In this document: piece by piece, positions 1 to 6,643 of the stretch | Numbering within the stretch: position 1 is the first letter of the stretch | How the letters are laid out: every line of letters starts with the position of its first letter | Assembly (NCBI GenBank): GCA_047619485.1 | Contig: JBLHKE010000188.1 | Coordinates: forward strand, 1-11,444 | Direction: 5' to 3' | Length of the DNA stretch: 11,444 bases | Origin: JBLHKE01 sp047619485 | GTDB lineage: Bacteria > Verrucomicrobiota > Verrucomicrobiia > Verrucomicrobiales > DEV007 | The notes under the pieces: model-generated | The model's database searches: none | Seen by the model: only the letters and a program-made list of their open reading frames with translations | Told to the model about the DNA's origin: nothing | Made by a program: the position numbers and the translations under genes

Positions 1-3000
1 ATACGCTCACTGTGTGGTTGTCTGGATTGACGTTCCAGACCCGGCCACCGCCGGGTCGATCTTCGAATGCGAGGCTCTGCGATACGCCTGGGGCATCCGT
101 GGTGATCGCCGCATGGATGGATTGGCGGAACGAGAGTTGGATGGCCTGCCCGAGGGTGTCGGAAACCGTCACGGTGACGGTGTATCGACCCGGTTGTGAG
201 TAATTGTGAGTGATCGAACCGCTGGTTGAGGGGACGGTGCCGGAGCCGTCTCCGAAGTCCCAGGTGTAGCTGGGGTTCTGGCCGCTAGCATCGATCGAGA
301 AAACGGCATCGTTGCCTGCTTGGATCGGGCCGGGGACGACAGGGGTCGCGGTGATCTGCTCGATGATCTGCCACTGGAACGAGATGCTGGAGCTCTCGAG
401 GCCATCGGTGACCGTGATCTGTTGGTTGTAGGTTCCCGGGGTGGTCGGGGTGCCACTGATGAGCCCGGTGGAGGCGTTGAGACTGAGGCCCGGCGGGAGC
501 TGCCCTTCGCTGGTGTAGGTGAGTGCGTCGCCGTTGGTATCGATGGTGTTGAGATGGACGCTGATGGGAGCTAGCGGGCTGGTAAGGTTGCCAGGAGATG
601 TGAGAATTGGTGGAGAGTTGGCGCCAATGACTCGATTGGTGGGATCGGATAGGAAGGTGATCTCCGAGCTTGAGAGGGCTCGGTTGTAGAGTGCGAACTC
701 ATCGAGTTCGGCCTGGGTCCCGAGAGCCCACGGCGAGTCGCCAAGGTAGATGGAACCCGAGTTCGAGATGACTTCGCCGAGGATTTCGTAAGCCTTATCA
801 GCCTCTCCGTCGAGGAATAGGGTGAGCTGGTTTCCGGATTTGACCATGGCGACGTGCGCCCATTCCTCGAATGGCAGCTGGTTCGTTGAGATCGAGCCCT
901 GTGTCGTGTGGAGATCTGTTGATACGGCGAATTGAATTCTCCGAGTGTTCGGGTAGAGCCACAGAGCAAATGTACGTTGTTCGTTCGCCCCACCTTTGTG
1001 CATGATCGAACGGTATTGGGAAGTTGTGTCCTGTTTGAGATTGATCCAGAAGCTCAGCGAAAAATCCGATCCGTTCTTGCCGACCTCGAGGGCTGCCTGG
1101 TTGTCAATTTTGATGTGTTCGTCTACGCCGTTGAACGAGACCGCGCCACCCTGGATACCCGCGACGCGGCGCGCGCCGTTGATCATGGTGCCGTCGGCGC
1201 CGAGGTCGCCCACGTCTTGGACGGTGTCGCCATCCGCTTCGTCAAATGACCAGTGGGCGATGAGTCCTGGATCTTCGGTGACGATCCAATCAAAGTCCGT
1301 GCTGCTGGTGTTGGTGCCGTCAGCAACCGAGACGGTGATGGCAAATGTCCCAGGTTGCTGCGGGCTGCCGCTGACGATGCCGGTATTGCTTGCGATCTGG
1401 GTTCCCGCTGGCAGGCCGGTGGCCGAGAAGGTGAGGGGATCCCCGTCGCCATCGCGGGCGGGGATGGTGAACGATGCGAGGTGGTTGAGCAGCGTGTACT
1501 GGTTTCCGGGGCTGTCGATCGTTGGTGGGGTCGGTGCCGAGATTTTGATGATGCTCGCCTCCGAGGGGGTGCCCTGAGCATCGAGCGCGAAGATCATCCA
1601 GTAGCCGGGGAGCAGGACGTTGACGTTGGGATGCAACGCGAGTTCGTATTGCCCGGCGGCAGTTGCCGTGAACGGGACGTTGAGGAAGCGGACGTCTGAA
1701 CTGAAAGCGTGGGTGGTCGCCGTCATGCGGATCATGGTGAAGCGTGCCATCGATGGGCTCGCTGCGATCTGGATGGTGTTGCCCGGCGACGAGATCTCAG
1801 GGGCGGCTGTGATGGTCGGCCGGGTGGCCGGGGAGCCGTCCGGATTGAACAGGTATGGCGGCGAGAATATCTGCGCGTCTTGGTGGTTGGCCGGGGCGTA
1901 GCTCGAGAGTCCGCCGCCGCCGGAGAACACCCTTCCATCCGGCAACATCAAGGCGACGGAGTGGTAGTTGCGAGGCTTCGACATGTCGGCTAGCTCCTGC
2001 CAGCTATCGGTAGTTGGATCCCACGTCTCTGGGGCGTAGATCGTACCGGTGTCTCGGAACTGTAGACCCGAGGAGTTACCGCCAATCATGATCGGCTTGC
2101 CATCCGGTAGCATGAGCGCGTTGTGGTAGCGGCGATTGAATTGCATCGGGGCCACCGCCGTGACCAGCGGGGTCGCGGAGTTGATGTCGACCGCGTGCGC
2201 GACGTTCGTCGTCCCCCCGCCCGACACGCCACCGCCGGCGAAGAGGATTTTGCCAATATCGTACATCAGCACACCGCCGCTCTGGTCGATTCTGTTCCCG
2301 GGGAAGATGGCACTGGTGCTGGTCAACTGGCCACTCCCAGTCGTGTCGATCCACATCATGTTCCCGGCAGGGCCTGCATAGATGATCCGACCGTCCGGGG
2401 CGACGAAGTTGTGCGGGAAGGCCTTGGTCTGAATGCCATTCCACGGAACCCCGAGCAGGCGGGTCCAGCCGCTGCCAGCGGTGTAGCGCTCGACTGTGTT
2501 AATACCTGTGCCCCGGTTTCCCGAGGCGGTCAGGATCGAGCCGTTCGGAAGGGTGGTCGAGGCTGCATACCAGCGACCGTCGTTCATGTCCTCGACACGC
2601 ACCCACGCATCGTTCTCGTAGTCGAAAACCGTGGTGAAGCGCACCGAGTTGCGCCCCCCGGGAAAAATTGGTTTGCCGTCAATACCCATCGCTGGGGCGG
2701 CGCAGAACATGTCGTGGTTGTCGTTATTGATCTCGGTGTGTTCGCCGGTGGTGGGGTTCCACACTCCGGCGTAGGTGAATTCGGGCCCGACCGGGAAATT
2801 GGTGCGCTCGTTGGAGGCGAAGCTGACGATCCGCCCGTCAGGCAGGTTGGCGGCAGTGACCGGGATGAATGGCCATGGGAGCAATGGTCCCCATTCGCCG
2901 TAGGTCGCTCTATCGGCGGGGGTGGCGACCTGGGCGTTTGCTTGTGCTGAGAGGGCAAATGTAGGCTCGGGGGGTAGCAGAGCTGCCGCCTCGGCCATGA

Positions 3001-3097
3001 AGGCGTCGAGGGTGCCGTGGTCGTCGTCGCCTGCATTCGCGAGGGTGATGCCGAGAGCCAGTGAGACGATGGCGATGAAATAGGATGCCTTCCTCAT
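1..3097 (-). CDS. Secreted galactose-oxidase-like copper radical oxidase with LamG, Ig-like and PKD domains (C-terminus beyond window)
   Basis: Partial gene: 1032 codons are open from an ATG at 3097 to the window edge with no stop. Residues 1-22 form a signal peptide ending in ANA, so the protein is exported. Residues about 65-425 are a kelch-type beta-propeller and about 427-520 the C-terminal beta-sandwich of galactose/glyoxal oxidases (DUF1929 type). The copper-radical site is intact by motif: Cys132 (DMFCAA) and Tyr177 (GRWYAAS) would form the thioether cofactor, Tyr378-His379 (RNYHS) and His463 (ATTHAF) the remaining ligands; LPDGRVFSGGGG follows the Tyr-His pair as in fungal galactose oxidase. 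The family oxidises alcohols or aldehydes with O2, releasing H2O2; the substrate here is unknown. Then come a He_PIG Ig-like domain (about 524-606), LamG (about 612-806), a second He_PIG domain (about 828-910) and PKD (about 915-985, WDFGDGSG). The last residues, GRVWNVNPDNHTVSV, resemble the start of a YVTN beta-propeller. It starts 10 bp after the MbnP/di-heme gene, probably in one operon. No Shine-Dalgarno is visible. Confidence 0.9.
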   Translation of the reverse strand, partial: MRKASYFIAIVSLALGITLANAGDDDHGTLDAFMAEAAALLPPEPTFALSAQANAQVATPADRATYGEWGPLLPWPFIPVTAANLPDGRIVSFASNERTNFPVGPEFTYAGVWNPTTGEHTEINNDNHDMFCAAPAMGIDGKPIFPGGRNSVRFTTVFDYENDAWVRVEDMNDGRWYAASTTLPNGSILTASGNRGTGINTVERYTAGSGWTRLLGVPWNGIQTKAFPHNFVAPDGRIIYAGPAGNMMWIDTTGSGQLTSTSAIFPGNRIDQSGGVLMYDIGKILFAGGGVSGGGTTNVAHAVDINSATPLVTAVAPMQFNRRYHNALMLPDGKPIMIGGNSSGLQFRDTGTIYAPETWDPTTDSWQELADMSKPRNYHSVALMLPDGRVFSGGGGLSSYAPANHQDAQIFSPPYLFNPDGSPATRPTITAAPEISSPGNTIQIAASPSMARFTMIRMTATTHAFSSDVRFLNVPFTATAAGQYELALHPNVNVLLPGYWMIFALDAQGTPSEASIIKISAPTPPTIDSPGNQYTLLNHLASFTIPARDGDGDPLTFSATGLPAGTQIASNTGIVSGSPQQPGTFAITVSVADGTNTSSTDFDWIVTEDPGLIAHWSFDEADGDTVQDVGDLGADGTMINGARRVAGIQGGAVSFNGVDEHIKIDNQAALEVGKNGSDFSLSFWINLKQDTTSQYRSIMHKGGANEQRTFALWLYPNTRRIQFAVSTDLHTTQGSISTNQLPFEEWAHVAMVKSGNQLTLFLDGEADKAYEILGEVISNSGSIYLGDSPWALGTQAELDEFALYNRALSSSEITFLSDPTNRVIGANSPPILTSPGNLTSPLAPISVHLNTIDTNGDALTYTSEGQLPPGLSLNASTGLISGTPTTPGTYNQQITVTDGLESSSISFQWQIIEQITATPVVPGPIQAGNDAVFSIDASGQNPSYTWDFGDGSGTVPSTSGSITHNYSQPGRYTVTVTVSDTLGQAIQLSFRQSIHAAITTDAPGVSQSLAFEDRPGGGRVWNVNPDNHTVSV

Positions 3098-3107
3098 GTT
3101 TCTATTA

Positions 3108-4832
3108 TTACTCTGCAAGAAATTGATGATCTGTTAGTGTTTTGAGGAATGCCACTAGCGCCCGCTTGTCGGCGGCGCTCAGGTCGAGGCCTGAAGCCGG
3201 ATGTTTGGCGAGGTTCGGGTCGAGGGTTGCTGAGGGTTTGACCCCGTGGTCATAGTGGTCGACGACCTCCTCGAGCGTCTCGAAACGACCATCGTGCATG
3301 TAGGGGCCAGTGATGGCGATGTTGCGCAGCGAGGGGGTTTTAAATTTTCCGATGTCGGCTGCATTGGCGGTTGTGACGAACAGCCCTAGGTCGCTCGGTT
3401 CGGCATCGAGCCCGTTGTTGGTGTAGCGGCGTGAGCTGAATAGGTTGCCGCCGTGGCAGTGAAAACAATCGGCTCCACGCAGGTTCCTCGCGGGGTCATA
3501 CTCGGTGACGAACAGCTCCAGGCCGCGCTTCTCCTCCAGGCTGAACTCTGCGTCGCCACGCGTGGCTCGATCGAATTTGGAGTCCTGTGAGACCAGGGTC
3601 AGCAAGAATTGTTCGAGCGCCCGTGCGAGGTTGTCGGGGGTGACCTGTGGTTCGCCGAACGCCTTTTCGACCTTCTTCAAGATCCGGTCGTCGCGATTGA
3701 GTTTCAGCACGACATCCTCCAGCTTGGCGTTCATCTCGTGAGGATCAGTGATTGGCATCAGTACCTGCTCGCGCAGGGTTTGCGCGCGGCCGTCCCAGAG
3801 GAATCCGTCATGCCAGGCGAGGTTGAACAGGGGCTGGGTGTTGCGTTTCCCCGTGATCCCGTCGGCGCCGATGCTCACGCGCTTGCCGCCGTCTGCAAAT
3901 GCCCGGGACGAGTCGTGGCAGGAGGCGCAAGACTGGCTGTCATTCTTTGAGAGGCGTTTGTCAGAGAAGAGCGCTTTTCCCAATTCGACCCCTTCGATGG
4001 TGAGTGGGTTATCGCCCGGGAGGGTGACCTTCGGGAAGCGGTTGGTGACCTGGAGGGGGTAGGGGGTTCCGTGCGCGGTTTGCTCTTCGACCTCGGTACG
4101 CTGCAGCCGCTGAAACTTCTGATGGTGAACGCCGGCAAGTTCAAACGCCGCTGGTAAGGCGGCTGCGAGTTTCTTTGGGATCGAATCACCCTCACGCGAA
4201 TGGCTCGTGTAACCGTCTTCCGAAAAATCGATCTGGGCGAAGAGGCGATCGATGTCAAAGCCGACGCGGATGGTACAGTCGCGGGTGGTGTCAAAGCTCA
4301 CCGGGATGGTCACGAGCGGGGCGTTGCCATCGTTGGCGAGGTGGAAGGAGAACGCTTCCTCTTCGCCAGTCATTCCCTCGATGGCGAGAAAGATGTATCC
4401 ACCGCTCCAACCCCAGTGCAAGTCATTCACCTGCGGGTTGAGCGGGTGCTCTGCGGGGAACTGGTGTGGATCGCTTGCGTTGGTCTGCGAGTCCACGCCG
4501 ACGCGGAAGCGGATCGCTTGAAACTCCCCGGCGGGCACGTAGCCCAACTCGGCCACCTGGTGCCCCTCACCGAGGCTCATGTAAGCGGCGAGATCTTCGC
4601 CCTGAATCCACTTCTGGCTGGCGGCGGATTTGAGGGCAAAGTCGGAGAGTAGGTAGTCAACTCGGCGCAGGTCAATGACCCGCCCATCCTCGAGCGTTCC
4701 TAGCTCGTTCAATTTCGCCGCCGAAGTCGAAAATCGATGCTCGATCTCGATCGATAGCTGCTTTGCCTCGACCGGGATTGCTGTGAATTTGATGGCTCCA
4801 ACTAGAAAAACCGCTGTAACAAAAATTCTCAA
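3108..4832 (-). CDS. Secreted fusion of an MbnP-like copper-binding domain and a di-heme MauG/MbnH-type cytochrome c peroxidase domain
   Basis: 574 residues. The start is TTG: no in-frame ATG lies between the upstream stop and residue 85, and only this start gives a complete signal peptide (about 1-23, ending VEA). Residues about 25-205 match the MbnP family: YLLSDFAL (60-67), VPAGEFQAIRFRVGVDS (99-115), the signature LHWGWSGGYIFLAIEG (138-153) and FSFHLA (161-166). The four-Cys motif of some relatives is absent (one Cys, 186). A linker of about 60 residues leads to a di-heme domain (about 265-570) with two c-type heme sites, CASCH (302-306) and CFHCH (456-460), plus WDGRAQ (346-351), PHEM (364-367) and PYMHDG (510-515). 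Where classical peroxidases have the axial Met after TLEEAV, this protein reads TLEEVVDHY, placing Tyr527 there as in MauG/MbnH. In known MbnP/MbnH pairs the di-heme enzyme converts an MbnP Trp to kynurenine, creating a copper site; Trp140 or Trp142 is the candidate here. A classical peroxidase role is less likely. Location: periplasm or outside. Confidence 0.9.
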   Translation of the reverse strand: MRIFVTAVFLVGAIKFTAIPVEAKQLSIEIEHRFSTSAAKLNELGTLEDGRVIDLRRVDYLLSDFALKSAASQKWIQGEDLAAYMSLGEGHQVAELGYVPAGEFQAIRFRVGVDSQTNASDPHQFPAEHPLNPQVNDLHWGWSGGYIFLAIEGMTGEEEAFSFHLANDGNAPLVTIPVSFDTTRDCTIRVGFDIDRLFAQIDFSEDGYTSHSREGDSIPKKLAAALPAAFELAGVHHQKFQRLQRTEVEEQTAHGTPYPLQVTNRFPKVTLPGDNPLTIEGVELGKALFSDKRLSKNDSQSCASCHDSSRAFADGGKRVSIGADGITGKRNTQPLFNLAWHDGFLWDGRAQTLREQVLMPITDPHEMNAKLEDVVLKLNRDDRILKKVEKAFGEPQVTPDNLARALEQFLLTLVSQDSKFDRATRGDAEFSLEEKRGLELFVTEYDPARNLRGADCFHCHGGNLFSSRRYTNNGLDAEPSDLGLFVTTANAADIGKFKTPSLRNIAITGPYMHDGRFETLEEVVDHYDHGVKPSATLDPNLAKHPASGLDLSAADKRALVAFLKTLTDHQFLAE

Positions 4833-4969
4833 TTTTGCGTAAAATGTATGTTATTAAACCTTGATAATAGGAAAATAACATTTAATTACGATAATTCCAT
4901 TTTTTTATATAAATTATAAAAACTTATAGCTATGAATCTGGTCTTCATGGAGGGAATCCGCAGGTGGCG
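4833..4969. other. AT-rich leader/intergenic region upstream of the MbnP/di-heme gene
   Basis: No gene is seen in these 137 bases. Bases 4833-4930 contain only 18 G or C in 98 by hand count, in sharp contrast with the GC-rich genes on both sides. The region probably holds the promoter of the leftward MbnP/oxidase operon. It contains an 8-bp inverted repeat, ATGTTATT at 4848-4855 and AATAACAT at 4874-4881, which may be chance in such AT-rich DNA. No clear terminator for the PGPGW gene is visible. Confidence 0.6.
4913..4918 (-). promoter_or_regulatory. Candidate -10 box (TATAAT) for the MbnP/oxidase operon
   Basis: The minus strand reads TATAAT exactly, about 80 bases upstream of the TTG start at 4832. 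No convincing -35 hexamer lies 16-18 bases further upstream (the minus strand there reads CCAGAT). A TATAAT in DNA of about 18% G+C can easily be chance, so this is a weak call. Confidence 0.25.
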
Positions 4970-5380
4970 CTATGATTCCGGGATATTCAACGGCGGCTTT
5001 TTAGCCTTTTGCCGGATCCACTGGATGGAGCGCCGCACGGGTGGGTAGCGAACGAGTTTGAGCTCGGCGGCTTCCTTGCCTGGAAAATTCAATAGGGCGA
5101 GCCCCATCAGAATGGTGAGAAATCCTTGCCCGGGCACGAAGATCATGATGATTCCCATGATGACGAGGATTACCCCGGCGAGGTTTTTAAGCACGATGCC
5201 GATACTGCGCACGATGGGATGGTGATCGGCAAAGCTCCGCGGGCGTTCGGGCATGAAATAGTCTTCACCCATTCTTGCGATAATGATGGGCACGACGATC
5301 AGCGTCCCCACGAACATGACGACCGAGGCGATGCCGCCCCAGACGAATAGATCCTCATATTCGTGAAACCAGGCTGGCAT
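4970..5380 (-). CDS. Small PGPGW-family inner-membrane protein
   Basis: 136 residues from an ATG at 5380. Two hydrophobic stretches, about 12-34 and 58-81, look like membrane helices, followed by a third hydrophobic segment, FVPGQGFLTILMGLALLNFP (81-100). This matches the core of the PGPGW putative transmembrane family (usually PGPGW then LTILLGLALL), with PGQGF in place of PGPGW. A basic tail (RYPPVRRSIQWIRQKAKK) follows and is probably cytoplasmic. The function of this family is not known to me. The gene is divergent from the His-rich lipoprotein and lies upstream of the copper/heme operon on the same strand, separated from it by 137 bp of AT-rich DNA, so co-transcription is uncertain. No Shine-Dalgarno is visible. 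Confidence 0.8.
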   Translation of the reverse strand: MPAWFHEYEDLFVWGGIASVVMFVGTLIVVPIIIARMGEDYFMPERPRSFADHHPIVRSIGIVLKNLAGVILVIMGIIMIFVPGQGFLTILMGLALLNFPGKEAAELKLVRYPPVRRSIQWIRQKAKKPPLNIPES

Positions 5381-5509
5381 TTAGATTGCAGAAGAATTCA
5401 TTTATTTCATGGGAGTGTCCCCTGCACCTTGAACACAGGCAGCTGGTGGAGGCAATTCGAGATTGCTTGGGATTGATGGATGGCTGCCCTATCTGACAAC
5501 CTGTAATTT
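5381..5509. other. Divergent intergenic region between the PGPGW gene and the His-rich lipoprotein gene
   Basis: These 129 bases separate two divergent starts and should carry promoters for both. I could not identify convincing -35/-10 pairs in either direction, nor a strong ribosome binding site. A widely spaced 6-bp inverted repeat (GGCAGC at 5438-5443, GCTGCC at 5483-5488) is the only structure seen and is weak. Confidence 0.5.
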
Positions 5510-5962
5510 ATGCGAAACCTATTTACCCTCGTCCTGGCTGCAATGGTGGCTATTTTTTATGCCTCCTGTGAGACCACTACCGTAGAGCCAAAACCAAGCC
5601 CGGATCCGCATGACCACGGACATGATCACCAAGATGAGGATAATGTGAAGCCACTACCGCGCCTAGGTTGGGATCTGCACTCGGCGGGAATCGGCTACGA
5701 CCTCGACCTGATGGTAGGTGGTGTGGAGAACCATGTCGCCACCGGTGGCGAATACATGCGTGGCGGAAAGGTCTCGCGCAGCAGCCGCAACGTTCCGGCT
5801 GGGACGGTGAGTGCCTACGAGGTGCTCCTGCCAGATGGGGAGATTGATCTCTACTGGATCGAAGAAGGGCGGGAGGGGTCGCTCATCGTCTACCGCAAGT
5901 CTTATGATGCGATGGACGACGTCTGGACATCGGAGCGTCGGCTGCGCACGATCAGCTACTAG
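5510..5962 (+). CDS. Predicted His-rich lipoprotein of unknown function
   Basis: 150 residues. The N-terminus MRNLFTLVLAAMVAIFYASC is a lipoprotein-type signal peptide with Cys20 as the likely lipidated residue; Tyr at -3 makes the lipobox imperfect. Just after it is a histidine/aspartate run, DPHDHGHDHQDED (32-44), with His34, 36, 38 and 40 alternating with Asp/Gly, as expected of a metal-binding tether (inference). The rest (about 50-150) is soluble and beta-rich in appearance, ending in YRKSYDAMDDVWTSERRLR; I do not recognise a family. It is divergent from the PGPGW gene and near the copper/heme cluster, so a link to metal handling is possible but unproven. It ends in a TAG that overlaps the cmk stop on the other strand. 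No Shine-Dalgarno is visible. Confidence 0.7.
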   Translation: MRNLFTLVLAAMVAIFYASCETTTVEPKPSPDPHDHGHDHQDEDNVKPLPRLGWDLHSAGIGYDLDLMVGGVENHVATGGEYMRGGKVSRSSRNVPAGTVSAYEVLLPDGEIDLYWIEEGREGSLIVYRKSYDAMDDVWTSERRLRTISY

Positions 5963-6630
5963 ATACTCGTCAACGCGTCACCCAGGTGGCTGGTGATCGA
6001 GTCTACCACTTCGTCGATACTCAATTCTGAGCTATCGATGACCTTGGCGTCCTCACCGATGACCAATGGCGAGTTTTTCCGCGAACGATCTATCTTATCG
6101 CGCTTGGCGAGGTCGTCGGTGAATCCCTCTTTTTCGCGTCGTTTGCGGCGCACCTCCTCTGAGGCAGTGACGTAGAATTTGTGCGGGGTATCAGGAAATA
6201 CGACGGAGCCGATGTCGCGTCCCTCCATCACGATGCGACCGCTCTTGCCGAATTCACGTTGTTGCGCCACGAGGCGTTCGCGCACGCCGCGGTGGCTGGC
6301 GATGATCGACACGCTGTCGTTCACCGCCGCGGATTTGAGTTCGTCGCCCGGATCGTGACCGCCGATCGTGAAATGGGCGACGCCTGCTTGAGTGGTGTAG
6401 CCGATTGGTGACTGGTCGAGGTGGGCGATGACCGCGGCTTCTTCTGCGGGGTCGATGCCTGCCTCGAGCACGCTCCAGGTAACCGCGCGGTACATCGCGC
6501 CGCTGTTGATGTAGGCGAAGCCGTGCCTCGCGGCGAGCGTCTGGGCGACGCTGCTCTTCCCTGATGCGGCTGGACCATCGATGGCGATCACCAGCGCGGA
6601 TGCAGATTCGGTGTTAGATGGTGCCGACAC
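5959..6630 (-). CDS. cmk: Cytidylate kinase
   Basis: Phosphorylates CMP and dCMP with ATP in the cytoplasm, feeding CTP and dCTP synthesis. The P-loop GPAASGKSS (19-27), the NMP-binding SGAMYRA (43-49) and VMEGRDIG (134-141) are clear, as is the LID-like basic stretch RRKRREKEGF. I chose the GTG at 6630, which gives 223 residues (the usual family length), puts the P-loop near residue 20, lies 13 bp after the aroA stop and has a GGAA five bases upstream. Two in-frame ATGs at 6693 and 6675 would add 21 or 15 basic residues encoded inside the end of aroA; the 6675 ATG also has an AGAAGG six bases upstream, so the start is not settled. It is the last gene of the tyrA-aroA-cmk run. Its TAG stop shares the CTAG at 5959-5962 with the convergent lipoprotein gene. 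Confidence 0.95.
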   Translation of the reverse strand: MSAPSNTESASALVIAIDGPAASGKSSVAQTLAARHGFAYINSGAMYRAVTWSVLEAGIDPAEEAAVIAHLDQSPIGYTTQAGVAHFTIGGHDPGDELKSAAVNDSVSIIASHRGVRERLVAQQREFGKSGRIVMEGRDIGSVVFPDTPHKFYVTASEEVRRKRREKEGFTDDLAKRDKIDRSRKNSPLVIGEDAKVIDSSELSIDEVVDSITSHLGDALTSI

Positions 6631-6643
6631 GATATTCCAAAGT

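Noticed and set aside
2123..2950. Plus-strand open frame of 275 codons opposite the oxidase gene
   Set aside because: It is antisense to a clearly recognised kelch/copper oxidase; the translation is repetitive Arg/Gly/Asp/Val sequence with no family resemblance, typical of the opposite strand of GC-rich genes.
4672..4881. Alternative ATG-started frame overlapping the start of the MbnP fusion
   Set aside because: After a short hydrophobic-looking start it runs out of frame with the MbnP domain and stops; the TTG-started frame gives both the signal peptide and the full domain. A frameshift that would join them is not needed.
4848..4881. 8-bp inverted repeat ATGTTATT/AATAACAT as an operator
   Set aside because: The region is about 82% A+T, so a repeat this short with an 18-base loop is likely to arise by chance.
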